Assembly (NCBI RefSeq): GCF_014235845.1 | Contig: NZ_JACJUQ010000011.1 | Span: forward strand, 1 to 64,000 | Direction: 5' to 3' | DNA from: Pontivivens nitratireducens | GTDB taxonomy: Bacteria > Pseudomonadota > Alphaproteobacteria > Rhodobacterales > Rhodobacteraceae | DNA length: 64,000 bases | In this document: positions 26,066 to 34,995 of the stretch, piece after piece | Layout of the letters: each line of letters begins with the position of its first letter | Numbering within the stretch: the stretch's first letter is position 1 | Program-made: the position numbers and the translations under genes | Notes under the pieces: generated by a model | The model's input: the letters and a program-made list of their open reading frames with translations, nothing else | Told to the model about the DNA's origin: nothing | Databases searched by the model: none

Positions 26066-27102
26066 GGCTGGTTCGTGCAAGGCGATCTGCGAAAGGGTCG
26101 GGGCTGGTATCCATTCACGCAGTTCGGATCGCAGCGCGGATCGCGGTCTTCCTGACCACGGTCGGCTTGGTGTGGGGCGTGGCGCAATCGCACCCATGGC
26201 TGACCCCCTATGTGGAGCGTTCGGCCCGGGATGTCGCCCTTATCCTCGACGCGGCGACGGCGCGAAACCTCAACGCGGGCTGGGTGGATGCGCAGCTTCG
26301 TCTGGCCGTCACGGCGCGGGATCGCGACCGGGTCGCCCTGATTGTCGGACTGGCCGAGCGATATGACGTGCCGCTGGACCCGGCGTTGAAGGCGCAGGCG
26401 GATCAGGTGGGTGAGATCTCCGTCGCGCAACGCGTGATCGTGTGCGGCGCGTGCGCCTACGATCTGAACAGTTGCCCCGGTCTGGCCGATGTCGTTTCGT
26501 GCAATCTGCCTGTGGAGCTGACCCCGTTGGGGGACGTGAACGCCCTGCGGCGCGGGGCCGTCGATTGGTGGCAGGATCAGCCCGTGGACCGGTTCGACGT
26601 GGCGCTTGCATCGGTCGGGCTGGCGGCGACGGGTCTGGCCGTGGCCAGCGGGGGGACCAGCGTCACGGTAAAGATCGGCGCATCTGTCCTGCGGGTCGGT
26701 CACAGATTGGGTCGTGTGAACGCCCGCCTGTTGCACGCGGTGTCGCAAGGTGCGGACAGCGCGGCGGGGCTGCGCGGCTTGCGCGTCATGGCGGGCGATC
26801 TGGCAGATGTGCGACAGCACACGTCGCTGGCCGATACGGTGGCATTGTTGGCGCATGTGGACGATGTAGGCGACGCCGTCCGTCTGGCTCGCGTCGCGGA
26901 GGCCGCCGGTCCCGCCACGCGCGGGCATTTCGAGGTTCTGGGCAAGGGCCGGGTCTTTCGCGCGCTGGTCAGGCTCAGCCGGCCGATGATCGCGCTCGGC
27001 GTCCTGATTCTGGCGCTGCTGACACAGATTTCTGGGATCATCGCCAGTCTGCTGGTCCATCATTTGACCCGACACAGGCGGTTGCGCGGTGCAAGGCGAT
27101 AG
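26062..27102 (+). CDS. Hypothetical membrane protein coupled to phnM
   Basis: 346 residues from GTG 26062, which overlaps the phnM stop (GTGA). One membrane segment lies near the N-terminus (IAARIAVFLTTVGLVWGVAQ) and another near the C-terminus (PMIALGVLILALLTQISGII), with a hydrophobic Gly/Ala-rich stretch around 180-215 (VALASVGLAATGLAVASGGT). The region between is predicted periplasmic or loosely membrane-associated and includes four cysteines at 127-145 (VIVCGACAYDLNSCPGLADV and VSCN). I recognise no family. The coupling to the amidohydrolase suggests a shared role, but nothing else supports a specific function. Confidence 0.7.
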   Translation: MRLVRARRSAKGSGLVSIHAVRIAARIAVFLTTVGLVWGVAQSHPWLTPYVERSARDVALILDAATARNLNAGWVDAQLRLAVTARDRDRVALIVGLAERYDVPLDPALKAQADQVGEISVAQRVIVCGACAYDLNSCPGLADVVSCNLPVELTPLGDVNALRRGAVDWWQDQPVDRFDVALASVGLAATGLAVASGGTSVTVKIGASVLRVGHRLGRVNARLLHAVSQGADSAAGLRGLRVMAGDLADVRQHTSLADTVALLAHVDDVGDAVRLARVAEAAGPATRGHFEVLGKGRVFRALVRLSRPMIALGVLILALLTQISGIIASLLVHHLTRHRRLRGARR

Positions 27103-27153
27103 GTCATCCTCACCGACGCGCCTGTGCCGCGCGATTGAGAGGGAGGCTCTACA

Positions 27154-27612
27154 ATGCGCAAATTCCTGGTGGTTCTGGACGAAAGCCCCGAGTGCATCAA
27201 CGCCATTCGCTTCGCCGCGTTGCGGGCGTGCAGCACGACCGGCGGGGTGCAAATCCTGTCGGTGATCCAGCCCGAAGTCTTTCAGCACTGGGTCGGGGTC
27301 GGTGATCTGATGCGGGCCGAGGCACGACAGGTGATCGAGGAGAAATTCGCCTTCTTCGCGGAAAAGATGCGCCAGAACGAGGGGATCGATCCCGAACTGG
27401 TCATCCGTGAGGGGGAAACTGCGAAGGAAGTCCTCGCCCAGATCAAGGAGGACCGTGAAATCGGCGTTTTGGTTCTGGCGGCGGGCACGCATGGCGACGG
27501 GCCCGGCCCGCTGGTCACGCAGCTTGCGGGACGGATGGCCGGCGACATGCCCGTGCCCGTGACGGTGGTGCCGGGGGGGATGACACTGGAGCAGATTCGT
27601 TCGGTTTGTTGA
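27154..27612 (+). CDS. Universal stress protein (UspA family)
   Basis: 152-residue cytosolic protein. It starts MRKFLVVLDESPECINAIRF, which is the first strand and loop of the Usp fold. Near the C-terminus GVLVLAAGTHGDGPGPLVTQ then MPVPVTVVPGG resembles the ATP-binding G-2x-G-9x-G(S/T) motif, though in imperfect form. Usp proteins modulate stress survival; the partner is unknown. The start at 27154 has a GAGGGAGG ribosome site. It lies 51 bp after the membrane protein gene and could belong to the same transcript. Confidence 0.88.
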   Translation: MRKFLVVLDESPECINAIRFAALRACSTTGGVQILSVIQPEVFQHWVGVGDLMRAEARQVIEEKFAFFAEKMRQNEGIDPELVIREGETAKEVLAQIKEDREIGVLVLAAGTHGDGPGPLVTQLAGRMAGDMPVPVTVVPGGMTLEQIRSVC

Positions 27613-27801
27613 ATAGCAGACCTGGCCTATCGACTTTCGAAGCTATTACGTGCCCTCAGGCAGAGTTGCTTGGGGCATCTGCAATATCGTGGATGGGGCG
27701 ACAGGACGGGGAACCGCCACGCCAACTTGGAATCATTCCAGATATATCTTGAACATTTCGCTCAGGATGGGCATTTTGAAAAGTAACCAAGGAGTACCCC
27801 C

Positions 27802-28362
27802 ATGTTCATCCAGACCGAAGCAACGCCGAACCCCGCGACCCTGAAGTTCCTGCCCGGTCAGGCAGTCATGTCAGCCGGCACCGCCGATTTTCCCAGCGTC
27901 GAGGCCGCCGAGGCGTCCCCCCTCGCCATGCGCATCTTCGCCGTGGAGGGTGTGGCCGGTGTGTTCTTCGGCCCGGATTTCGTGACGGTCACCAAAACGG
28001 ATGCGGTCATGTGGGATCACATCAAGCCTGCCATCCTGGGTGCCGTGATGGAGCATTTCCAATCCGGCGCCCCAGTGATGAGCACTGATGCCGGCACTGT
28101 CGATCATGCTGAACATTCCGGTGAGGATGAGGAAATCGTCACCCAGATCAAATCCCTGCTGGACACCCGCGTTCGCCCGGCCGTGGCCCAGGATGGCGGT
28201 GACATCACATTTCACGGCTTCGACCGTGGCGTGGTCTATCTGCACATGCAGGGCGCGTGTGCGGGATGCCCCTCCTCCACCATGACCCTGAAGCACGGGA
28301 TCGAGAATCTGCTGCGCCATTACATCCCCGAAGTGACCGAGGTTCGTCCTGTCGGGGTCTGA
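27802..28362 (+). CDS. NifU-family Fe-S scaffold/carrier protein
   Basis: 186 residues. The N-terminal Nfu_N domain starts MFIQTEATPNPATLKFLPGQ, as in mitochondrial NFU1 and alphaproteobacterial relatives. The C-terminal NifU domain has VRPAVAQDGGDITFHGFDRG and the cluster-binding CxxC in GACAGCPSSTMTLKHGIENL. It delivers [4Fe-4S] clusters to target enzymes in the cytosol. The start has AAGGAGT 7 nt upstream. It is followed at once by tsaB, whose probable start is one nucleotide after this stop. Confidence 0.94.
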   Translation: MFIQTEATPNPATLKFLPGQAVMSAGTADFPSVEAAEASPLAMRIFAVEGVAGVFFGPDFVTVTKTDAVMWDHIKPAILGAVMEHFQSGAPVMSTDAGTVDHAEHSGEDEEIVTQIKSLLDTRVRPAVAQDGGDITFHGFDRGVVYLHMQGACAGCPSSTMTLKHGIENLLRHYIPEVTEVRPVGV

Positions 28363-28363
28363 C

Positions 28364-28996
28364 CTGCGCATCCTCGCCTTCGACACATCGGCCGCGCATT
28401 GCGCGGTCGCTCTGTTCGCGGGGGGGCGGATGCTTGCCCAACAGCGTGAGGAGATGGACCGCGGACAGGCGGATCGTCTGATGCCGATGCTCAGGTCCGT
28501 CGGTGAAGGTTTCGACGTCGATGCGCTGGCCGTATGCACCGGACCGGGCAACTTTACGGGCATCCGCATCGCTGTCGCCGCCGCACGGGGGCTGGCGATG
28601 GCAATGTCCATTCCGGCGGTCGGTGTCAGCGTGCTCGAAAGCCTCGCACCGCGCGAAGGGGAGGCTCTGGTCCTCGCCGATGCGCGTCAGGGGCGGCTCT
28701 ATACGCAACTGTACCGGGACGGGCAGGCGGTGCGCGACCCGGACATGATGCTGATGGAAGAAATCGCGCAGGCCGCACCGCAAAACTGGCACATCGTCGG
28801 TCATAGAGCGGAGGAGGTCGCGCAGGCGCTTGCCGCGCCGAGCTGGGACGATACTGCCCATGCCGACCTGTCCAGCATGGCCCGCATTGCACAGGCGCGC
28901 GTGGCGGCAGGCGACGTGACACGCCCGTCACCGCTTTACCTGCGGCCCGCCGATGCTGCGATCTCCAGCGAGGCACCGCCGGTTCTGCTGCCATGA
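28364..28996 (+). CDS. tsaB: tRNA threonylcarbamoyladenosine biosynthesis protein TsaB, probable CTG start
   Basis: TsaB is the inactive Kae1-like partner of TsaD in making t6A37 of ANN-decoding tRNAs. The family N-terminus LRILAFDTSAAHCAVALFAG is encoded from 28364, and the core VCTGPGNFTGIRIAVAAARG and LVLADARQGRLY follow; 210 residues is the normal length. No ATG, GTG or TTG precedes this segment in frame: an in-frame TGA lies nine codons upstream, and the first ATG (28430) removes 22 conserved residues. The CTG at 28364, one base after the NifU-like stop, is the likely start, using translational coupling. It overlaps rimI by 4 nt. Confidence 0.88.
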   Translation: MRILAFDTSAAHCAVALFAGGRMLAQQREEMDRGQADRLMPMLRSVGEGFDVDALAVCTGPGNFTGIRIAVAAARGLAMAMSIPAVGVSVLESLAPREGEALVLADARQGRLYTQLYRDGQAVRDPDMMLMEEIAQAAPQNWHIVGHRAEEVAQALAAPSWDDTAHADLSSMARIAQARVAAGDVTRPSPLYLRPADAAISSEAPPVLLP

Positions 28997-29418
28997 CGGC
29001 GCAACGGCTCGCGGCGCTTCATGCACGCTGTTTCAGTGACGGCCCGCGACCGTGGAGCGTGGCGGAATTCACGGATTTTCTGGCCTCCGATCTGGATCAC
29101 GTCCTGCTTGATCCTGATGCGCTGGGCGTGGTCAGGGTGGTCGGGGATGAGGCTGAGTTGCTGACGATCTGCGTCGATCCCGGCGCGCAGAGCGCGGGGC
29201 GCGGGCGCGCGATGCTGAACCGCCTGATCGCAGAGGCGCAGGCGCACGGTGCGACAGCGATGTTTCTGGAGGTCGCTGCGGACAATACCGCTGCCCTTGC
29301 CCTCTATAACGCCGCAGGTTTCGTCCAGACAGGGCGACGGGTGGGATATTATCGCCGTGACGGGGGCGTTGTGGACGCGCTGGTAATGGTGCGCGCCTTA
29401 CCCTTTCAACAAGGCTGA
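28993..29418 (+). CDS. rimI: GNAT acetyltransferase, probable RimI
   Basis: 141-residue GCN5-type N-acetyltransferase. The acetyl-CoA pyrophosphate loop is seen in PGAQSAGRGRAMLNRLIAEA, and the RimI-like segment MFLEVAADNTAALALYNAAG is followed by F-V-Q-T-G-R-R-V-G-Y-Y, which matches the FxxxGxRxxYY pattern of RimI, the ribosomal protein S18 alanine acetyltransferase. Position directly behind tsaB with a 4-nt overlap is the usual arrangement in bacteria and supports the call. Confidence 0.88.
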   Translation: MTAQRLAALHARCFSDGPRPWSVAEFTDFLASDLDHVLLDPDALGVVRVVGDEAELLTICVDPGAQSAGRGRAMLNRLIAEAQAHGATAMFLEVAADNTAALALYNAAGFVQTGRRVGYYRRDGGVVDALVMVRALPFQQG

Positions 29419-29623
29419 CACGCGGATTCATCCTGCGCAAATTGCGGGTGAAGAACCTGCGTGATTTGAATCTCCTGCTCTATGACTTGCGAAGGGTGGG
29501 GAAGATTTGACCGTCATGGGCACGGCCCGAGGTGGACCGGTTCTAGCTTACGCGCGACGGATTGTGGTGCGGCAGACCCTCTGCGGCCTTGACCAGGACC
29601 CGCCCGCGCGCCAAGTCGGATAC

Positions 29624-30967
29624 ATGACACAAAACCTCTCCGACCTGACCCACGCCCTGATCGACGCCGCCAGATCGGCGGGTGCCGATGCCGCTGACGC
29701 TGTCGCGATTTCCGATGACAGCCTTTCGATCGAGGTGCTCAAGGGTGCCCTGGAACATGCGGAACGGTCCGAGGGGACCGAAATCGGCCTGCGCGTCATG
29801 ATCGGGCAGAAACAGGCGAGCGTCTCAGGCTCCGATACGCGGCCTGAGATGATTGCCACATTGGCGGCGCGCGCTGTTGCAATGGCGCGCATCGCTCCGG
29901 ACGACCCTTGGTGCGGGCTGGCCGATGCGGACATGCTGTCGGATGTGCGGGATGCCGGTACGCTCGACCTGATCGACGACAGCCAGCCCGATCCGCAGGA
30001 GTTGGAACGCTGGGCGCTGGAGGTTGAGGCCGCGGCACTGCAGGTCAGTGGCGTCATGCAGACGCAGGCCTCGGGCGCGGGCTGGTCGCGGCGTCAGATG
30101 CATCTGGCGGCGACCAATGGGTTCAGCGGCGGCTATGGCCGCACCGGCTGGTCCGTCTCCTCCGTCGCGATCTCGGGCGAGGGGCTGGGGATGGAGCGTG
30201 ATTACTACGCCGACAGCCGCACCCATTCGGATGAGTTGATCAGCCCGGCGGAAATCGGGCGCTTGGCGGGTGAGCGGGCCGTGATGCGCTCAGGTGCCAG
30301 CAAACCGCCCACGGGCCGGTACCCTGTGCTCTATGATGAGCGGATCAGCTCCGGCCTGATCGGACATCTGGTGCAGGCGTCGAACGGTGCCAGCATAGCG
30401 CGTGGTTCAAGCTGGCTGAACGATGCGCTGGGCAAGCAGGTTCTGCCCGATGGCATTGACCTGATCGAGGATCCACACCGCGCCCGCGCAGCAGGCTCCC
30501 GTCCCTTCGACGGCGAAGGCCTGCGTACAAGGCGCCGTGCTCTGGTCGAGGATGGCCGCCTGACAGGCTGGACGCTGGACCTGTCCACGGCGCGGCAACT
30601 GGGCATGACATCCACTGCGAACGCGGCGCGGGGAACGGGCGGTGCGCCATCGCCCGCAGTAGGCAACCTGACGCTGACCCAAGGCGACAGAACGCGCGAG
30701 GATATGCTGGCCGATATGGGAACCGGCTTGCTGATTACCTCGCTGATCGGATCGTCGATCAATCCCACCACCGGCGATTATTCGCGCGGCGCATCGGGTT
30801 TCTGGGTCGAGAACGGCCAGATCGTGCGCCCCGTCAACGAATGCACGGTCGCGGGAAATCTGCGTGACATGTTGATGAGCATCGTCCCCGGCAACGACGC
30901 CCGTCCGCATTTGAGCAGGGTTGTCCCCAGCCTGCTGGTCGAGGGGTTGACCATTGCCGGAGCATGA
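29624..30967 (+). CDS. pmbA: TldE/PmbA-type subunit of the TldD/TldE protease
   Basis: 447-residue member of the TldD/PmbA family. TldE forms a heterodimer with TldD to make a zinc peptidase that matures or degrades unfolded peptides such as microcins and CcdA. It lacks the HExxxH motif seen in the tldD product at 44.4 kb, which marks it as the TldE-type partner. Typical segments are LSIEVLKGALEHAERSEGTE, PVLYDERISSGLIGHLVQAS, and the C-terminal YSRGASGFWVENGQIVRPVN followed by E-C-T-V-A-G-N-L. The start at 29624 gives the family N-terminus; the open frame extends 39 codons upstream without one. It overlaps the next gene by 14 nt. Confidence 0.92.
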   Translation: MTQNLSDLTHALIDAARSAGADAADAVAISDDSLSIEVLKGALEHAERSEGTEIGLRVMIGQKQASVSGSDTRPEMIATLAARAVAMARIAPDDPWCGLADADMLSDVRDAGTLDLIDDSQPDPQELERWALEVEAAALQVSGVMQTQASGAGWSRRQMHLAATNGFSGGYGRTGWSVSSVAISGEGLGMERDYYADSRTHSDELISPAEIGRLAGERAVMRSGASKPPTGRYPVLYDERISSGLIGHLVQASNGASIARGSSWLNDALGKQVLPDGIDLIEDPHRARAAGSRPFDGEGLRTRRRALVEDGRLTGWTLDLSTARQLGMTSTANAARGTGGAPSPAVGNLTLTQGDRTREDMLADMGTGLLITSLIGSSINPTTGDYSRGASGFWVENGQIVRPVNECTVAGNLRDMLMSIVPGNDARPHLSRVVPSLLVEGLTIAGA

Positions 30968-31733
30968 AGCCGACCGCACTCTGTTGATCGAGGCTGCCCG
31001 CGATGCGGCGCAGGTCGCGCTGCGCCATTTCGGAGCCTCGCCGCAGGTTTGGCAGAAAAGCGGCGGCCAAGGCCCCGTTTCTGCCGCCGATCTGGAAGTG
31101 GACCAGTTGCTGCGCGAAGGCCTGATGACCGCGCGCCCCGATTACGGCTGGCTGTCAGAGGAAACCGCCGACGCGCCCGACCGGTTGCGCCGCAAACGCT
31201 GCTTCGTGGTCGATCCCATCGACGGGACGGTCAGTTTCCTCAAGGGCAAGCCGGGCTGGGCGATCTCTCTCGCTGTGGTGGAAAACGGCACGCCGGTTGC
31301 GGCGGTCGTGGCAATGCCCGTAACCGGCCATGTTTACAGCGCAACACGGGGGCGTGGGGCGATCTGGAACGAACAGCCGATGACGCTGACTCGGGCCGCG
31401 AACCTGCCGCGCATCTCGATCCCTAAGAACCAGTTGGCAGCCGAATTCTGGCCCGCGGGCCCTGCCCAGATCACTCCGGTGCATGGCGGGGCGCTGGCCC
31501 TGCGCCTGACCCGTCTGGCCGAGGGGGATGTGGACGGCACGGTCACATTTCGGCCCGTGTGGGAATGGGACATCGCGGCGGGCGCCCTGATCGCGGCGGA
31601 GGCAGGGGCGCGGGTATCGGACCGGGCCGGCCTGGACCTGAGCTTCAATTCGCCCAGCGCGCAGTTGAATGGACTGATCGCCGCGGCACCTGACCTGCAT
31701 GCCGATCTGATGACGCGCACGGCGCGAACTTGA
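30954..31733 (+). CDS. cysQ: Inositol-monophosphatase-family enzyme, probable 3'(2'),5'-bisphosphate nucleotidase
   Basis: 259 residues beginning with TTG 30954 inside the end of pmbA; no other start fits. The lithium-sensitive phosphatase fold shows the metal motifs WLSEETADAP (Glu-Glu), VVDPIDGTVSFLKGKPGWAI (the DPIDGTxxF motif) and, near the end, the W-E-W-D-I-A-A-G-A-L motif WDxAAG. These enzymes dephosphorylate PAP or inositol phosphates; CysQ is the likelier role here because a large share of alphaproteobacterial members carry it, but substrate is inferred. It lies in the LPS-gene run 5' of DUF4170. Confidence 0.85.
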   Translation: MPEHEADRTLLIEAARDAAQVALRHFGASPQVWQKSGGQGPVSAADLEVDQLLREGLMTARPDYGWLSEETADAPDRLRRKRCFVVDPIDGTVSFLKGKPGWAISLAVVENGTPVAAVVAMPVTGHVYSATRGRGAIWNEQPMTLTRAANLPRISIPKNQLAAEFWPAGPAQITPVHGGALALRLTRLAEGDVDGTVTFRPVWEWDIAAGALIAAEAGARVSDRAGLDLSFNSPSAQLNGLIAAAPDLHADLMTRTART

Positions 31734-31791
31734 CCTTCGACGCGCCGTGGCTACGGTGCGGGCAACTTCAATCCCGGTAGTGGAGAGACCT

Positions 31792-32034
31792 ATGACACAG
31801 CGCTTGCACCTGGTATTTGGCGGCGAACTGATCGATACGCAAAGGACGACGTTCGCGGACGTGTCCAAGATCGACGTCGTGGGCATCTATCCCGATTACA
31901 AGAGCGCCTACAGCGCATGGAAAGACGCCGCTCACCGCACGGTGGATGAGGCCCAGACCCGCTATTTCATCGCCCATCTGCACCGCCTGCGGGATGAGGA
32001 AATCGCCGCCTCGCCTACCGAAGAACTGGACTGA
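31792..32034 (+). CDS. DUF4170 small protein
   Basis: 80-residue cytosolic protein. MTQRLHLVFGGELIDTQRTT is followed by VVGIYPDYKSAYSAWKDAAH and RTVDEAQTRYFIAHLHRL, the DUF4170 pattern common in alphaproteobacteria, nearly always beside lipid A genes. The ATG at 31792 has GGAGAGACC upstream; the longer frame begins without one. Function unknown; conserved position suggests a link to LPS assembly, which is inference from context. Confidence 0.88.
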   Translation: MTQRLHLVFGGELIDTQRTTFADVSKIDVVGIYPDYKSAYSAWKDAAHRTVDEAQTRYFIAHLHRLRDEEIAASPTEELD

Positions 32035-32044
32035 AGCGGCCGCG

Positions 32045-32746
32045 ATGCGGGTTCTGGCATGGCTGATGTATTACTATCTGCGGCTGGTCTGGTTCACCGC
32101 GCGGGTGCAGGTTTCGGGTAACACGGACCTGCGGGCGCAGGCTTTGCAAGGGCGTGCGCGGTTCGTCTATGCCCTGTGGCATGGGCGGCTAACCGGTGTG
32201 ACCTATGATGCGTTACAAGGGGCCACCATTACCGGCATAGCGTCACGATCCGGCGACGGTGAATTCGCGACCCGGTTCCTTGAACTTTTCGGATTTCGCC
32301 TGATCCGTGGGTCCAGCGCCAATCCCAACAAACCGACCAAGCAGAAGGGCGGGGCGGCAGCACTCGTCGCTGCGTTGCGGTTCCTGCGCCAGACCGATAA
32401 CGGAATTCTCGCTCTGACGCCGGACGGGCCGAAGGGACCCCGGGGGGTCTGCCAGCACGGCGTGGCCGCAATCGCGGTCCGAACCGGTGCCCCGGTCGTG
32501 CCCGTGGCCTGGTCATCGAAATACACGTTGACGTTCAACAGTTGGGACCGGGCGCTGATCCCGTTGCCCTTCAGCCGTATCCATCTGATCTGGGGGCAGG
32601 CGCTGACCCCACCGGCCAACATGGCGGACCGCACCGCGATCGAGGCGTTTCGCGGCGAGGTCGAACGCGCGCTGCTTGACGTGACGCTGGAAGCCGACCG
32701 AAATGCCGGACGTGCGGAACCGTTCTGTCAGGGTGAGGCGACGTGA
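32045..32746 (+). CDS. DUF374-type lysophospholipid acyltransferase
   Basis: 233-residue membrane-associated acyltransferase of the DUF374 family, related to LpxL-like late acyltransferases of lipid A. An N-terminal hydrophobic segment (MRVLAWLMYYYLRLVWFTAR) anchors it. The active-site block is VYALWHGRLTG (family form of HxxxxD/E), followed by ITGIASRSGDGEFATRFLEL and GILALTPDGPKGPRG. The start is 10 bp after the DUF4170 stop. Proposed to acylate a Kdo-containing lipid A intermediate, given waaA and lpxK directly downstream; the acyl donor is unknown. Confidence 0.88.
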   Translation: MRVLAWLMYYYLRLVWFTARVQVSGNTDLRAQALQGRARFVYALWHGRLTGVTYDALQGATITGIASRSGDGEFATRFLELFGFRLIRGSSANPNKPTKQKGGAAALVAALRFLRQTDNGILALTPDGPKGPRGVCQHGVAAIAVRTGAPVVPVAWSSKYTLTFNSWDRALIPLPFSRIHLIWGQALTPPANMADRTAIEAFRGEVERALLDVTLEADRNAGRAEPFCQGEAT

Positions 32747-34032
32747 TGCCATCGCTGGGTCTGGGTGCATATGATGTCTTCGCGCGCTTGGGTGAGCGTA
32801 TGGGCCAGCGTGCGCTGGACAAGCGTATGGCGCAGGGCAAGGAAGACCCCGAACGTGTGGGCGAGCGGATGGGCTATACCGAGATGGCCCGTCCCGACGG
32901 TCCGCTGGTCTGGTTCCATGCGGCCTCCGTCGGGGAATCGCTGTCCGTCCTCGATCTGATCCGGCGGATCGAGCGGCGCTGGCCGGAGCTGCATGTTCTG
33001 GTGACGACGGGAACCGTCACCTCGGCGCAACTGATGGTCAGCCGCTTGCCCGAGGGTGCGATCCATCAATTCTATCCGCTGGATTTCCGGGCCAGCGTGA
33101 CGCGCTTCCTCGACCACTGGAAGCCCGATCTGGTCCTGTGGACGGAGAGCGAGTTCTGGCCGACCATGCTGGATCAGGTGAAACGACGGGGCACCCCGTT
33201 GATCCTTCTGAACGCCCGGATATCGGAAAAATCCGCGAAGGTCTGGCGCTGGGCGCCATCTGCGGGAAAACAAATCGTTCGCAAGTTCGATATGATCATG
33301 ACGCAGGATCAGGCCACACGGGACCGGCTGCTGCGCATGGGGGCCTTGCCCGATTGCGTCGAGGTGACAGGCTCACTGAAGGACAGTGCCGCGCCGTTGC
33401 CGCATGATGAGACGCAGCGCAAACGCTTGAGCGCGCGGCTGGGCGCCACGCTGGTCTGGTGTGCCGCTTCGACCCATCCGGGTGAGGAGGCCGTCGTCGC
33501 GCAGGCGCATCGGCTGGCGCGACGTGGCGCGCCCAATCTGGCCTTGATCCTGGTGCCGCGCCATCCCGACCGGGGGCCGCAGATTGCATCGGATCTGGCG
33601 GATGATGGCTGGCGCGTCGGTCTGCGCAGCGCGGGGGACGAGATCGGGGAAAACGTCGAGATCTACGTGGCGGACACACTCGGCGAACTGGGCCTGTGGT
33701 ATCGCCTGTGCCCGGTCTCGCTGGTCGGCGGTTCCCTCGTGCCGATCGGAGGGCACAATCCGTTCGAGCCGGCGGCCCTCGGCTCCGCTATCGTGCATGG
33801 TCCACATATCTCGAACTTCGCCGAGGCTTACCGGCAACTGCACAGCGCCGGTGCCGCGGTGGAGGTTCAGGGTGCCGTCGATCTGGCAGCCGCGATTTCC
33901 GATCTGCTTCGCCCTGACCGGGCGGCAGTCATGGCGACCGCCGCGTGGGATCTTTCCTCCGCCGGGGCGGGCACGCTGGACCGGGTGCTGTCCTTGCTGA
34001 CGCCTGTCGTGACAGCCGCGGTGCAGCGGTGA
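32743..34032 (+). CDS. waaA: 3-deoxy-D-manno-octulosonic acid (Kdo) transferase
   Basis: Transfers Kdo from CMP-Kdo to lipid IVA at the inner face of the cytoplasmic membrane. 429 residues; GTG 32743 and ATG 32746 are adjacent possible starts, both overlapping the previous gene. Family landmarks are LVWFHAASVGESLSVLDLIR with the catalytic-site Glu, VLVTTGTVTSAQLM, DLVLWTESEFWPTMLDQVKR and the GT-B C-terminal VSLVGGSLVPIGGHNPFEPA. Overlaps lpxK by 4 nt (GTGA). Confidence 0.95.
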   Translation: MMPSLGLGAYDVFARLGERMGQRALDKRMAQGKEDPERVGERMGYTEMARPDGPLVWFHAASVGESLSVLDLIRRIERRWPELHVLVTTGTVTSAQLMVSRLPEGAIHQFYPLDFRASVTRFLDHWKPDLVLWTESEFWPTMLDQVKRRGTPLILLNARISEKSAKVWRWAPSAGKQIVRKFDMIMTQDQATRDRLLRMGALPDCVEVTGSLKDSAAPLPHDETQRKRLSARLGATLVWCAASTHPGEEAVVAQAHRLARRGAPNLALILVPRHPDRGPQIASDLADDGWRVGLRSAGDEIGENVEIYVADTLGELGLWYRLCPVSLVGGSLVPIGGHNPFEPAALGSAIVHGPHISNFAEAYRQLHSAGAAVEVQGAVDLAAAISDLLRPDRAAVMATAAWDLSSAGAGTLDRVLSLLTPVVTAAVQR

Positions 34033-34985
34033 AGGCGCCGCATTTCTGGTACGCCCGCCCGGGCTGGCAGGCACTGGCGCTGCGACCGCTCGAAGCTCTC
34101 TGGCGCGTCGGTGCCAAACGCAGACAGGCGCGCGGGCGGGGGGAGGCCGTTGGTGTTCCGGTGATCTGCGTCGGCAATCTGACCGTCGGTGGCACGGGCA
34201 AAAGCCCGACAGTCATCGCCCTGATCGAACGGTTGCAGGCCCGCAATCTGACGCCGCACATCCTCAGCCGAGGTTATGGCGGCACGCAGACCGGGCCGAT
34301 CCGTGTCACGCAGGACATGACGGCGGATGAGGTAGGCGACGAGCCGCTGATGCTCGACGCGTTCGCGCCCGTCTGGGTCGCACGCGACAGGGTGGCCGGC
34401 GCGCGAGCCGCCTGTGCTGCGGGGGCGGATGCGCTGATCCTGGATGACGGATTTCAGGACCCTGCGCTGATCAAGGACATCTCGATCCTGGTGGTGGACA
34501 CCCAAACCGGATTCGGGAATGGCCGGGTTCTGCCGGCAGGCCCGTTGCGCGAACCGGTGGCACAGGGTCTGTCGCGGGCGGATGTGATGCTGGCTATAGG
34601 CGGTGGCACCCCACCTGACAGCCGGGGCGTGCCCATCGCGAGAGGAGAAATCCTGCCCTTGCAGACAGGAATGCCCTGGCAGGGAATGCGGGTCATCGCC
34701 TTTGCCGGGATCGGGCGGCCTGAAAAGGTCTTCGCGACATTGAGTGAACTGGGTGTCGATTTGATCGCCAGCCACGCCTTCGGTGATCACGAGCCGTATT
34801 CCAAGACGGTTCTGAACCGTCTCCTTCATGAGGCGCAGGGTGAAAATGCGCGTCTGGTCACGACGGAGAAGGACATTGCCCGTCTGCCGGACTGGTTTCG
34901 CCCCCACGTGATGCCGCTGCCGGTGCGGTTGAGTCTGACGGACGCCAAGGCAGTGGATGACGCGCTGGACGCTCTTTTCTCTTGA
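34029..34985 (+). CDS. lpxK: Tetraacyldisaccharide 4'-kinase
   Basis: Phosphorylates the 4' position of lipid A disaccharide to give lipid IVA, at the inner membrane. 318 residues from GTG 34029. The N-terminus MKAPHFWYARPGWQALALRP contains the membrane-associated helix. Walker A is VGNLTVGGTGKSPTVIALIE, then HILSRGYGGT, GDEPLMLDAF and LILDDGFQDPAL (catalytic Asp region). It ends the pmbA-to-lpxK run. Its product is the substrate of WaaA upstream, so order of genes and pathway agree. Confidence 0.96.
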   Translation: MKAPHFWYARPGWQALALRPLEALWRVGAKRRQARGRGEAVGVPVICVGNLTVGGTGKSPTVIALIERLQARNLTPHILSRGYGGTQTGPIRVTQDMTADEVGDEPLMLDAFAPVWVARDRVAGARAACAAGADALILDDGFQDPALIKDISILVVDTQTGFGNGRVLPAGPLREPVAQGLSRADVMLAIGGGTPPDSRGVPIARGEILPLQTGMPWQGMRVIAFAGIGRPEKVFATLSELGVDLIASHAFGDHEPYSKTVLNRLLHEAQGENARLVTTEKDIARLPDWFRPHVMPLPVRLSLTDAKAVDDALDALFS

Positions 34986-34995
34986 TAAAGGTATA

